From: a bacterium
Lineage (GTDB): Bacteria; NPL-UPA2; JAUVJM01
Reading direction: 5' to 3'
Length of the DNA stretch: 44,181 nucleotides
Assembly (NCBI GenBank): GCA_030606215.1
Contig: JAUWGW010000012.1
Coordinates: forward strand, 1 to 44,181
The notes under the pieces were generated by a model. That model did no database searches, was not told the DNA's origin, and saw only the letters and a list, made by a program, of their open reading frames with translations. A program made the position numbers and the translations under genes. Positions 7,282-16,100 of this stretch are shown piece by piece. The stretch's first letter is position 1; the number at the start of each line of letters is the position of its first letter.

Positions 7282-7713
7282 TCAAGAAAATTTGTCAAGA
7301 GAATAAAGATTTCCACACCTTGATGCGAAGAAAAGACATACCGTTTTCCAATCACAATCACCACAAATTTCTTCAATATCAGAGCTTTGAAGTTTTGTAT
7401 CTGTCAGTCGGGAAATATCCCCAGCTCTAATTATGGCTCCTTCCTTTAAACCAAGCTTTTCCAAAACCTGTCCGTCCATACCACTCACTTTCTGTTGGGA
7501 ATCTTCCTCTCGCAGACATACACCTTCCTTATTATGAGGGCAGGCAAAGCAAATAGCATCACAACTCCCAACTATCTCTACAGGCAAATCGGGGTTTGTC
7601 TTTATGCACCTGATTACTCTTGTCATATTATCTGTAAAATCCCGGCTGTATCCATGCCCCTGAAAACCCTGGATACACAGGAGATGATGTGCCCTGAGCT
7701 GAACAGAATGCAT
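7282..7713 (-). CDS. DUF1284 cysteine-rich protein
   Basis: A 143-residue protein of the DUF1284 family (N-terminus LRAHHLLCIQGFQGHGYS is typical). It carries many cysteines: CDAICFACPHNKEGVC in the middle and CGDCDWKTVC near the C-terminus, suggesting a metal site or iron-sulfur cluster. The biochemical role of the family is not known to me. It starts two bases after the bioY stop, so the two are co-translated; a link with biotin or another cofactor is possible but unproven. hisG follows 51 bases downstream in the same direction. Confidence 0.8.
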   Translation of the reverse strand: MHSVQLRAHHLLCIQGFQGHGYSRDFTDNMTRVIRCIKTNPDLPVEIVGSCDAICFACPHNKEGVCLREEDSQQKVSGMDGQVLEKLGLKEGAIIRAGDISRLTDTKLQSSDIEEICGDCDWKTVCLFFASRCGNLYSLDKFS

Positions 7714-7715
7714 AG

Positions 7716-8363
7716 TTAATATCTTCTATCCATGTATCTTAATTTGTCTATTTCCCCGTTATATGAGGCCTTGGGTAGAATTGAAAAACTAACACCTGCT
7801 GCAATAGCCGCTTTTACAAGGTCAACGAGGATAAATGGAGCTACGCCTTTAACCATTGTCTCCCAGAAACCCGAACCTATTGCGAGAGAAAGGACAACTG
7901 CGCCAAAAAGATAAATAATTCCAACACCCATCATCATATATTTTATCTGTGGGAGAAAACTGCGCGCAGAGATATATCTGTCCGTATACTTACCGATTAT
8001 GAGTGGTGCAATAATAAACCCTATGAGATACCCGCCTGTAGGCTGAACAAAAATAGTCCAGGAACAAGTTGTGCCGCCTGCAAACCATGGCACTCCTGCT
8101 ATTCCAAGTCCTACATAAATTATCTGGCTGATTGAACCGAACACTCCACCACAAACCACCCCGCTCATAAGAACTCCTAAAACCTGTCCTGTAACCGGAA
8201 CAGGTGTAAACGGTAAGGGAATACGGATAAGCGCAAGAAGGCCTGTAACACACGCCATTCCAGCTGCCATCACAAGTTTATCGACAAGATCAAGACTATA
8301 TCGCCACTTGAAAAACGAATACCTCGCCACAAGATATCTATCAATTACCGATACTGCCTGCAT
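7716..8363 (-). CDS. bioY: BioY biotin transporter S-component
   Basis: Substrate-binding membrane subunit of the energy-coupling-factor (ECF) importer for biotin. The 215-residue protein has about six hydrophobic membrane segments and the family hallmarks IPLPFTPVPVTGQVLGVLMSG and the FVQPTGGYLIGFIIAPLIIG stretch (about residues 103-125). No EcfA or EcfT genes lie nearby, so it would rely on a shared ECF module elsewhere or work alone. No biotin synthesis genes are in the window; accD (a biotin-dependent enzyme subunit) lies 11 kb away. The N-terminus is somewhat longer than usual (about 25 residues before the first membrane segment). Apparent operon with DUF1284. Confidence 0.92.
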   Translation of the reverse strand: MQAVSVIDRYLVARYSFFKWRYSLDLVDKLVMAAGMACVTGLLALIRIPLPFTPVPVTGQVLGVLMSGVVCGGVFGSISQIIYVGLGIAGVPWFAGGTTCSWTIFVQPTGGYLIGFIIAPLIIGKYTDRYISARSFLPQIKYMMMGVGIIYLFGAVVLSLAIGSGFWETMVKGVAPFILVDLVKAAIAAGVSFSILPKASYNGEIDKLRYMDRRY

Positions 8364-8422
8364 TGCTCCCTCCTCAACGTAAGCATTCAGCCAACTGCGT
8401 CATTTTAATGGATTACCATCTT

Positions 8423-9040
8423 CTATTCAACTGAAAAACGGTCAATTACTAACTGCGACCATGTTTCAAACTGCTCTTTCCTGTTTTGTAGTTGCTGAAG
8501 AGCATAAAACTCTAATTTCCCTATACCCCTTTCTTTCCGGAGAGAAACCTCTGGTCTCTCAATTTTTACCAGCCATACAGTCCCAAAATGAACTTTCCCA
8601 ACATCATTGGAATCATCATTGATGAAGCAAATAAGCCTGGGCTCGGCGAGAATTGCTGCTTCTATATTTATTTCCTCACGGATCTCTCTCCAGAGTGCCT
8701 CCAGTAGAAACCCCTCCTTGTGGTCGGAATTGAAAAGACTCAATTGAGTAGTGTCAGCTATGTTTATGTGCCCTCCAATCCCCACTGAATACCTGCTGCG
8801 CAACCTTTCTTCGTTAGTTTTTGATGTCCTTCTATAAGTCAGGAACAAATCCCCCGATTTGATAACAGCGTATACAACAACCTGCTTGAAGTTGTAATCT
8901 TTCTCAGCGACGGAACGCGGGATGCTTTGCAAATTATCAAGGATATGGCGCCAGAGTTTCTCATCATAGAAAACCTTGCGCTTATTCAAACTCCCGGAAA
9001 GCAGTTCTTTCCTGAAACAAATTACCTCTTCCTCTACCAC
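8423..9040 (-). CDS. NUDIX-family hydrolase
   Basis: A 205-residue protein with a NUDIX fold. The NUDIX box is spread by an insert: GGHINIAD (about residues 91-98), then EALWREIREEINIEA (about 117-131), which supplies the R-E-x-x-E-E metal-binding residues. It resembles the group annotated as predicted NUDIX phosphoesterases (COG4112 type), with a long N-terminal part before the catalytic core. Such enzymes cleave nucleoside diphosphates linked to another group; the substrate cannot be read from the sequence. It sits four bases after the flavodoxin gene and 59 bases before bioY, all in one direction. Confidence 0.8.
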   Translation of the reverse strand: MVEEEVICFRKELLSGSLNKRKVFYDEKLWRHILDNLQSIPRSVAEKDYNFKQVVVYAVIKSGDLFLTYRRTSKTNEERLRSRYSVGIGGHINIADTTQLSLFNSDHKEGFLLEALWREIREEINIEAAILAEPRLICFINDDSNDVGKVHFGTVWLVKIERPEVSLRKERGIGKLEFYALQQLQNRKEQFETWSQLVIDRFSVE

Positions 9041-9044
9041 GCTT

Positions 9045-9503
9045 CTACCCGCTTTCTTTCAACCCTCTTGCAAAATTTCTTGCATTTTCTAAATCTTCCT
9101 CATCAGGTTTCCCTTTATTCATCCCGCCGATAAGTTTAAATGGTCCAACTGTATCAAGACCTCTGCAGGAAAACTCCCCTACAATACTAACTCCCTTCTT
9201 CAGCAATTTCTTCCTGAGCGGTCTGTGATAATACCATACAGGACCTATGCCCCTTGTTGAAAAAATAAATACTTTTTTGTCTTTCATTATGGGCATCTTA
9301 GAAACAAAATTAAGTAAGGCTTTATGATGCTTGGAAAAATAAATTCCCGAGCCAAAGCCAATGAGGTCATATTCCGGAAGAGCAGCTATATCAACCTCAC
9401 CAGGTTTCAATAATTCCGCATCAAGGCTCTCAGCCATTGCCCCGGCAATTTTTTCTGTATTACCGTGATGCACCGAAATGTAAATAATCAACGTCTTCAT
9501 CAA
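9045..9503 (-). CDS. flavodoxin-family protein
   Basis: A 152-residue FMN-binding flavodoxin-like protein. The N-terminal phosphate loop is IIYISVHHGNTEKIAGAMA (about residues 5-23), with H-H-G-N-T in place of the usual T/S-x-T-G-N-T; the second flavin loop region is YDLIGFGSGIYFSKHHKALL (about 45-64), also seen in the menaquinone-linked HemG-like flavodoxins. It is probably a small electron carrier or a flavodoxin-domain oxidoreductase. It shares a unit with the NUDIX gene; upstream lies a methyltransferase fragment, which marks the start of the accessory patch. Confidence 0.85.
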   Translation of the reverse strand: MMKTLIIYISVHHGNTEKIAGAMAESLDAELLKPGEVDIAALPEYDLIGFGSGIYFSKHHKALLNFVSKMPIMKDKKVFIFSTRGIGPVWYYHRPLRKKLLKKGVSIVGEFSCRGLDTVGPFKLIGGMNKGKPDEEDLENARNFARGLKESG

Positions 9504-9528
9504 TTAAAAATGTGTCTTTAGACTTAAA

Positions 9529-9729
9529 TCAGGATACTTTCTTTAAATACCTTCCCGGACCACACCCATAGTCTATCACAGTAAAACCTTCTTTAATACC
9601 AAAGTTACTAACACGTTCTCCATGCGGATAAAAAGCATCTTTAAGTTTAAAGATGCATGACATAAGTTTAAATGCTATATCCGGCATTCTTTCTCTCTCT
9701 TTCCCACAAAATACTTTTTTAAGATTCAT
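9529..9729 (-). pseudogene. truncated SAM-dependent methyltransferase
   Basis: A 66-residue reading frame that begins like a class I methyltransferase (helical N-terminus, then GFTVIDYGCGPGRYLKKVS). Motif I, D-Y-G-C-G-P-G-R-Y, binds the methionine part of S-adenosylmethionine and normally lies near residue 50 of a 180-230-residue enzyme. Here the frame stops directly after motif I, so more than two thirds of the protein is missing; the flavodoxin gene begins 25 bases later. It is most likely a deletion remnant. Confidence 0.7.
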
Positions 9730-9762
9730 ATATCAATCCTCTGTTTTAATACCCGACATTTC

Positions 9763-9846
9763 ATCTAACGTCTCCGCTGTTTGTGAAGTGCCGAAGGCAT
9801 TTGGGCGAAGGTGCGTAGCACCGTAGCCTTTTATCCGCTGTTATAC
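9763..9846. repeat. structured intergenic element, faintly attC-like
   Basis: The segment starts with ATCTAAC (9763-9769, fits the R'' box pattern RYYYAAC) and ends with GTTATAC (9840-9846, one mismatch to GTTRRRY). Inside are a GTGCC/GGCAT hairpin, a GGTGC/GCACC hairpin and two copies of TCCGCTGTT (9773-9781, 9834-9842). Box layout and length recall integron cassette recombination sites, but arm pairing is poor and no integrase is present. Confidence 0.3.
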
Positions 9847-9860
9847 ACCGTTGAGTTTGC

Positions 9861-10862
9861 CTATTCTTGATTCCATATTTTCAGTTTTGAAATTATATGT
9901 TGTTTGATTGCTTTCTCTCTTTCAATTACGAAATTATCAAAATGGTCTTCTTTCATATATTCAAACGCTCTTTCAGTTATCAGGTGCCCTTTTAAAATCG
10001 ACTCAACTTCATCATCATTTCCATATTTGTCCGTCATTTCCGCTATATATTGAGAAGGTTTTTTGTTCTTAATTCTGTTATTTGTTTCGTCCAAGAGTAA
10101 AGTCCTATTTACAACGGAATCCCTGATGTCGTTGAATGTTTCACTTTTTTCTGGGTCCAGTCCCTTCACCTGTTTTGGGAAAATATGATGGTCGTTGATT
10201 TTCTCATTTGAATAATCTCCCGTTCCAACTATTCGCCCCTTATAGAAATCCTTAGCGTCATTGAGTGCTAAAATACAAATGATTGCATTATATCGAGCCG
10301 ATCCCTTCTTTACGCTCTTCAAATCCAATCTATCGACAAATTTTTGATTAGGATTAGCAGGATCTTTTGCAGAGAGTATTGAGACTGGGATTATTCCTGT
10401 TTCTGTCCAATTGGCATTGTCTTCTCTTATTTGCTCCCAAGATTGATGAGTTGAATAATATTTATAAGTTATTGCCTCTTCATAATCTTCATTTAGGATT
10501 TTATTTAAGCTCAGGAAAAACACATAATATGATTGCCTATTTGGGAATGGTTTTTTAGGATTATAAATCGCATAATATAATGAAGCCAATCTCTGTTGAC
10601 CATCAAGTATCGCTTTATCAGGAGTACTTTTCAGCTCCGCTCCCCAAACAGGGTCCCATTCCTCGTTCTGAGCTTCTTCCGGATTTAGCTCCCATAGAAG
10701 AATAAGTCCAGCATAGTAGTTTTGTAATGTTGATTCAATCAAATCACAGACCATACTGGGTTGCCATTCAAATCCTCTTTGAAAATACGGAATCACATAA
10801 GAACCACTGTGTACATTTTTCAGTAAATCTTCCACCTTATCAGTTCCGGGATTTTCAGCCAT
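9861..10862 (-). CDS. DUF262/HNH (GmrSD-like) protein, probably shortened
   Basis: A 333-residue relative of GmrS/GmrD-type nucleases, which use NTP binding by a DUF262 domain and an HNH nuclease against modified DNA. Seen here: IPYFQRGFEW (24-33), the DGQQR NTP-binding signature (87-91), and the HNH core DHHIFPK (224-230). Full-length members are commonly 550-700 residues with a helical region between the domains; here the nuclease part (from about SARYNAII, residue 188) joins almost directly to the end of DUF262. That suggests an in-frame internal deletion, though short natural forms exist. AAGGAGG supports the start. The CTAG restriction-modification pair lies upstream on the same strand, making a small defence patch. 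Confidence 0.8.
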   Translation of the reverse strand: MAENPGTDKVEDLLKNVHSGSYVIPYFQRGFEWQPSMVCDLIESTLQNYYAGLILLWELNPEEAQNEEWDPVWGAELKSTPDKAILDGQQRLASLYYAIYNPKKPFPNRQSYYVFFLSLNKILNEDYEEAITYKYYSTHQSWEQIREDNANWTETGIIPVSILSAKDPANPNQKFVDRLDLKSVKKGSARYNAIICILALNDAKDFYKGRIVGTGDYSNEKINDHHIFPKQVKGLDPEKSETFNDIRDSVVNRTLLLDETNNRIKNKKPSQYIAEMTDKYGNDDEVESILKGHLITERAFEYMKEDHFDNFVIEREKAIKQHIISKLKIWNQE

Positions 10863-10940
10863 TTTGTATTACCTCCTTTTTCGTACTTGCAAACTCAATT
10901 TCGTATAACTTAAAATAACCGAAATAGTCCCGTTTATGCG

Positions 10941-10980
10941 CCCAAATTGGCATATTTTGCGAAGTAAAAATTTGGGTAAG
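10941..10980. repeat. inverted repeat between the restriction enzyme and DUF262 genes
   Basis: In the 170-base gap between the two genes, CCCAAATT (about 10941-10948) pairs with AATTTGGG (about 10970-10977). The loop contains TTTTGCGAAGT, and the same order of words (TTTGYGAAGT, then ATTTGGG) recurs in the element at 9763-9846 on the other side of the DUF262 gene. The two may be related, which would place DUF262 between two similar structured elements. Nothing else was recognised here. Confidence 0.35.
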
Positions 10981-11033
10981 TGCCATTATGTACAAAACCT
11001 TTACGCTGTGTTTGACAATGCGACACCTGATTA

Positions 11034-11618
11034 TTACAATATTTTTCCATAATCCACTTCAATCCCATCGTCGATCTTTCTATAATGGATGGTTTTGGTG
11101 TCTATATGCTCTGGCAATGATGCCTTCACCTCGTAGGTGTATGGTTTTATAGACACAGGAATCTCTCCTATATAACCATCAATTCCTTTTGATTCTTCAT
11201 CAGGCTCGGATAAACGGTAATTCGTTCCTTTTATCTCAGCACCTTTCTTTAGTACTGCTTCTTGGAACCTTAATCCTATAAAGGTTTTCACAATCACCAA
11301 ATCTCTTACCCACTGCTCCACCATTGTTCTGTCAATTTTGCCTATTGTATTCTTTAAATTTTCCAACATCTGCAGTATCTTTTCTGTTGCATTTCTGACT
11401 GCGTCAGGTTTTTGCTCTAAATACCATCCTTCCCATTCAGATAAAGTTTTCCCAGTAAATTCCTGAATAAGGTCACTCATCTGACCGACCACTTTTGGTC
11501 GTGTCCCTTGCGCATATTGATTTGCTAAATTGAGCAATGGAGCCACATACTTGGGAAAGTCGGGAGTTTCTATGTCCAAATATCTTCGGATCTCTTTAAT
11601 ACTAATTTTTACTTTCAT
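11034..11618 (-). CDS. MjaI-family type II restriction endonuclease
   Basis: A 194-residue protein that strongly resembles MjaI of Methanocaldococcus: FPKYVAPLLNLANQYAQGTRPKVVGQMSDLIQEF near the N-terminus and SEPDEESKGIDGYIGEIPVSIKP near the C-terminus (about residues 136-158). The latter is a PD-(D/E)xK-like site, with the aspartate of G-I-D-G and the S-I-K lysine as likely metal and catalytic residues. MjaI cuts CTAG, so this enzyme probably recognises CTAG (inference from family). The ATG overlaps the stop of the methyltransferase gene by four bases, so nuclease synthesis is coupled to and follows modification. Confidence 0.88.
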   Translation of the reverse strand: MKVKISIKEIRRYLDIETPDFPKYVAPLLNLANQYAQGTRPKVVGQMSDLIQEFTGKTLSEWEGWYLEQKPDAVRNATEKILQMLENLKNTIGKIDRTMVEQWVRDLVIVKTFIGLRFQEAVLKKGAEIKGTNYRLSEPDEESKGIDGYIGEIPVSIKPYTYEVKASLPEHIDTKTIHYRKIDDGIEVDYGKIL

Positions 11619-12922
11619 CTTATAACTCCATGAACTATTTGTTGTTGTAAATTTAGAAACTTTGATTTGTACTTGTACTCGAGGGCTGTCTCCACATCAG
11701 CCAACCCATTTTTTATCAAATGGGCATTTAAAAATGTTTTATTCTGCAAATAAAGATAGCAAAGCAAATTATTTTTCTTATCATATTTTGTTGTATCAAA
11801 TTTCAAAAATACCTTTTGCCCACGAGTTTTTTCTCTTAAGAATTGGGTTGCCTCTCCATCCTTTTCTGGTCTTTCTTTCACGCCCCATAACCTAATTTTC
11901 AATCCGTTATTTAACATCAATATTTCTGGAGAAATTATTTCTTTCACAGAATAATATATCTCTCTTGTAAAATGGTGGTTGTCTATTTTTGAACCAAACC
12001 TCATTTTTTTAGGATCGATTTTTTTGTCAAATTTTATCGGGTCTTTAAAATTATAAGGTAGTTTTTTAGCTTCTTCTTTAAAATCTATTTTTCTTTGCTC
12101 TTGCTCAATTATTTCAAAAGATGCATTTTGGGAAACAGTTTTTTGCTTTATCCCAAGTCTCTCTTTTATAATAGGTAGAAAATCCATATTGATTTCATAT
12201 CCAATAGAGTTTCTATTAAGATTTTTAGCTGCTAAAGATGTAGTTCCACTTCCTAAGAAAGGGTCAAGTATTGTATCGCCGACAAAACTAAACATTTTGA
12301 TAAGCCGCTTGGGTAATTCTTCAGGAAACATTGCCAGATGTTTATCTTGCTTTTCACCAGCAAAATTCCAATGTCCAGTAAAATATTGATTCCATTCCTC
12401 CTGCGTTAATCTCGACTGTGATTTAACTTCGTGACTTACTTTTGGCTGATTCCCATATTTTTTGAAAATCAAGATAAATTCATAATCAAGTTTAAGAATC
12501 CCACTTCTTGGATAAGGGAAAGAACCCATTACGGTAGCACCGCCTGTCGTATGGCAAGTAGTGACTTTCTGCCAGATAATAGCTCCCATATAGTCAAAAC
12601 CTGCGCTTTCACAAAACTTAATTATCTCTGTTCTTATTGGAATAACTTTATATCTTCCATAATATACAGAACGAGCAAACTGGTCTCCTATGTTAATACA
12701 CAAACGGCAGCCTTTATGCAGAATCCTATGACATTCATTCCAAGCTAAATTAAGATTGTTAATATACTCCTCATAAGTATCATTGAAACCTATCTGTTTC
12801 CCGTTTCCATAATCTTTTAGCTGCCAATAAGGGGGAGAAGTAATAATAAGATGAACTGATTCATCTGTAACTTCTCTCATGCTCCTGGAATCACCAATAA
12901 TTATTTTGTGCCGGGTCTTCAT
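11615..12922 (-). CDS. N4-cytosine-type DNA methyltransferase fused to an SNase-like domain
   Basis: The 435-residue partner of the MjaI-type nuclease. Residues 1-250 are a beta-class DNA methyltransferase: the catalytic motif IV is TSPPYW (28-33), whose S-P-P-Y form favours N4-cytosine (some N6-adenine enzymes share it), and DPFLGSGTTSLAAKNLNRNSIGYE (about 216-239) binds S-adenosylmethionine. From about residue 315 there is a second domain absent from simple MjaI-type methylases: IRLWGVKERPEKDGEA...FLRE...KVFLKFD...YDKKNNLLCYLYLQNKTFLNAHLIKNGLADV matches the staphylococcal nuclease (thermonuclease) fold. The equivalent of Arg87 in the YGR motif is replaced (KNN), and Asp40 seems lost, so this domain may bind rather than cut. 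A good AAGGTGAG ribosome site precedes the ATG. It is the first gene of the R-M operon. Confidence 0.88.
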   Translation of the reverse strand: MKTRHKIIIGDSRSMREVTDESVHLIITSPPYWQLKDYGNGKQIGFNDTYEEYINNLNLAWNECHRILHKGCRLCINIGDQFARSVYYGRYKVIPIRTEIIKFCESAGFDYMGAIIWQKVTTCHTTGGATVMGSFPYPRSGILKLDYEFILIFKKYGNQPKVSHEVKSQSRLTQEEWNQYFTGHWNFAGEKQDKHLAMFPEELPKRLIKMFSFVGDTILDPFLGSGTTSLAAKNLNRNSIGYEINMDFLPIIKERLGIKQKTVSQNASFEIIEQEQRKIDFKEEAKKLPYNFKDPIKFDKKIDPKKMRFGSKIDNHHFTREIYYSVKEIISPEILMLNNGLKIRLWGVKERPEKDGEATQFLREKTRGQKVFLKFDTTKYDKKNNLLCYLYLQNKTFLNAHLIKNGLADVETALEYKYKSKFLNLQQQIVHGVIR

Positions 12923-12963
12923 AATCTCACCTTAAGCTTCTATCAAATCATCAAAGTCTCGTT

Positions 12964-13042
12964 TGGTCGGGGTGGGCGGATTCGAACCGCCGACCTCCTG
13001 CTCCCAAAGCAGGCGCGCTAAACCAAGCTGCGCTACACCCCG
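12964..13042 (-). tRNA. tRNA-Pro (anticodon TGG)
   Basis: A 79-nt cloverleaf on the minus strand: acceptor CGGGGTG/CACCCCG, anticodon stem CCTGC/GCAGG with loop TTTGGGA (anticodon TGG, reads CCA), T-arm GGCGGTTCGAATCCGCC, encoded CCA at 12964-12966. Its 3' end faces the methyltransferase gene, so the accessory patch at 9.5-12.9 kb abuts a tRNA 3' end. Confidence 0.95.
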
Positions 13043-13053
13043 TGTTAATCAGA

Positions 13054-13082
13054 ATTATAATTGGTTAATGCGGGAAAGTCTA
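13054..13082 (-). promoter_or_regulatory. promoter of tRNA-Pro
   Basis: On the minus strand TAGACT (13077-13082), 17 bases, TATAAT (13054-13059). The -10 ends 12 bases before the tRNA. Confidence 0.6.
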
Positions 13083-13083
13083 T

Positions 13084-13110
13084 AAAAAATGGGAGCTGTC
13101 CCTATTTTTT
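13084..13110. terminator. bidirectional hairpin terminator
   Basis: AAAAAAT-GGGA (13084-13094) pairs with TCCC-(T)-ATTTTTT (13099-13110) over the loop GCTG, giving an 11-bp stem with one bulged base and T-runs in both directions. It overlaps the stop codon of the activase gene (13102-13104) and separates it from the tRNA-Pro promoter. Confidence 0.65.
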
Positions 13111-16100
13111 GATTTTTGGGCGGTATTGTTTAGCCTGGTGCATGAAAGCTTCAAGGCGGGTTTTAGTATTTGTCTGTTCCAGACCATCATAAGCCATCAT
13201 GAGACAGGGTATACTGTTATGGTCTTCCTGAAACCTTTTGAATATTGCAGTTGCAATTGTTCCGGGGAGACAGGTGAAAGGCATTACATTGATTATTCCC
13301 GAAAGGCCTTTTTTTACATAGTCATGAGATTTCCCTATACTGAGTGCGGCTTCTCCGAACCATCCGGGAAGGTAAGGTTCACTATTACTCCAGAGTTCAG
13401 TGATAGACGGCTCATGGGGATTCCGCAGGAAACCTTCCACTGCATTTGTGAGTCTTTTCTCATCATAATGCTGGATGAGGTCCGTTATCAAAGCCAGTAT
13501 GAAATTTCTGAACTGTCTCTTGAGACGACTGTATAATTTGAGGGTCCTGTTTATATGGAAGAACCATTCTTCAGTCGGAGCAAGCCATACCTCTCCCCCA
13601 AGATTTTCTATTTCTCTCACAATTCTGTCATTACTGAACTCGTCTGACCTTACAAATATTTCTCCAACTATTCCAATAATCGGTTTTTCATTAATACCAT
13701 TTACCTTAATTTCTTTAAAAGCGTTGACTGATTTTTTCAGAGCGTTGGATGGTTTGTACCCCATTTCAATTGCCTTGAGTATTTCCTGAAGACATTTCCC
13801 ATACACTCTATCAGTTTCACCCGCTGCTGCTTCATACGGACGAGTTTCTCTCACCATTTTATTCAGGATATCAATCGCTACAATTCCTCTCCACGCACTT
13901 CTGAATAAACCTTTGCCATAACCTCCCATCTCATCATGTAGACTGCGAGCCTGATTTGGAGAAATTATGGGGACATTTTCAAAACCGAGTTCATCCAGAA
14001 CCATCCGCTGTAATCTATTATACTGCCCGAAACGGCATGGGCCGCTTGTTGAAGGCATGAAGAAAGCGGATTTCTCCGGATTAAAATCAGTCCGTTTCGC
14101 TATGCGAACCATATCCCCCGTCGTTAGAATACAGGGATAACACTCTTTACCACAGGTAAATTTTCTGCCAAGTTCAAGGGTTTCAGCACCTGATTCAGGA
14201 AACACTTCTGCATTTACTCCTTCTGCTTTAAGTGCAGCCTGAAGAGCAAAAGCCCCATCTCCCATATGCGGGATATAAACGGTGCGGTCACCATCCTTCC
14301 TGAAAACATATGCCCTGTACTTTCTCGCAGGAGTTACCTCGCGAGTTTTCACATTCTCAAGACTGTCAAGGAAAGCTTCACATCTTGTGATTGCCCCCAC
14401 ATCAGCGCTGTGCTCATCAATTTCAATTTCAAGATATGGTTTGCCGCTCATCTTCTCGCGGAAAAAGCGCGTTATAAAAGAGTCAGGTCCACAGCCAAAA
14501 TTGGTTATGTACAGACACTGCAAGCGGTTATCACGGCGGATTATTTCGCCCGCACTTAAAATCTTTTGACCATATCTCCAGTACATATCAGGCCACTCTT
14601 CTGAAAGGTCAACATCATCAAGCGGCAGGTAATCCATCGGGATAGGAAACGCACCGAGTTCGCGCAGTTTTTTCGGAAGATTAAGGTTGATTCCATTGTC
14701 ACATCCATTATATGGACGGGAGACTATACAGATTGGGACTCTGTCAGGGGGAAGAGAATTGAGAATTTCCTTACCGCGCTTGCGAAGTTTCTCATAGAAA
14801 GCTGCCTGCGCCTTATTGGCGAGCGCAATCGCTTTATTAACCTCACCCTTTCTTCTATTCAGTTTTCTGCCGAGAAGTAATAACATTTCCCTTGCTGCTC
14901 TCTCCCCCCAGCCAAATGCCACAACAGGAGTAAGCAATTTAACATCATATTTGTCAAAATCAATTGCAGATTTTGCCATGTAGGAAAAAGCCTGGACATA
15001 GGGACAATTGAAACTCTGCTCAATACTTGGGTTTGACTGTTTCATGTTTATTATGTGCGGTAGAAATATATAGTCAACTTTCTTATCAAGCAAATCCATA
15101 ATATGCCCATGAGCGACCTTTACAGGGAAACATGTCTCAGCCACAACTGTCTCAAGCCCCCTGTGAATTATATCTTTATTCGTCCTCTCTGAAAGCTCTA
15201 CTCTAAATCCAAGTTCCGTAAAAAATGCTTTCCAGAAGGGAAAGAGTTCATGAAATATGAGGGCGCGCGGGATACCTATTTTCTCTCCACTCCCACCGTT
15301 TGAAGATGTGCAGGACTCAAGCAGGAACTTTTCCCTTTCCGCAAAAAGGTCGGGGATATTCTGGAGTTCTTTTTTCTTCTCCTTATCCACATTGTATTTC
15401 TCACATCTGCTTCCATAATAAAGCGGTTCTCTACCTTCCACGGTAACTTCTCTTATCTCGCAGTGGTTCGGGCAATCAGGACATTCAAAAGAACGAAGTT
15501 CATAATGCGCATTTGCAATTTTCTCCCACCCTCTGAACTTACTCTTCTCCCAGTTTGAAGATTTTTCCCCGGCAACCAGAGCCACCCCGATTGCGCCGGT
15601 AACATCATTATTTGGCGGAACGGTTACTTTTTTCCCGAGAACCTTTCCAAAAGCCGCTACCACACCCTGATTGAAAGCTACTGCTCCCTGGAAGAATATG
15701 TTCTCCCCAATTCTTTTTTTGCCAACGACCCTATTCAGATAATTCTGCACAATGGAATAGCTCAAGCCCGCAACCAGATTATCTTTTTTCGCCATAGCCT
15801 GTTGATGATGGATGAGGTCAGATTCCATGAATACTGTGCACCGCTCACCGAGACGGACAGGACATCTTGATTTGAGCGCAAGTTCTCCAAACTCATTTTT
15901 TATATTTATACTTAGTTTCTCAGCCTGTTCTTCAAGGAATGAACCTGTTCCAGCGGCGCAGACCTTATTCATTTCAAAATCCACAACTGCTCCATTCTCA
16001 AGACTTATGAATTTTGAATCCTGACCACCTATCTCAAAAATTGTATCCACTGTCGCATCTATTCGGACTGAGGCTTTTGCCTGCGCAGTTATTTCATTCT

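Noticed and set aside
13126-13536. Long plus-strand frames opposite the activase gene (also at 13475-13789 and 16540-16812)
   Set aside because: Antisense shadows; the minus strand encodes conserved motifs throughout.
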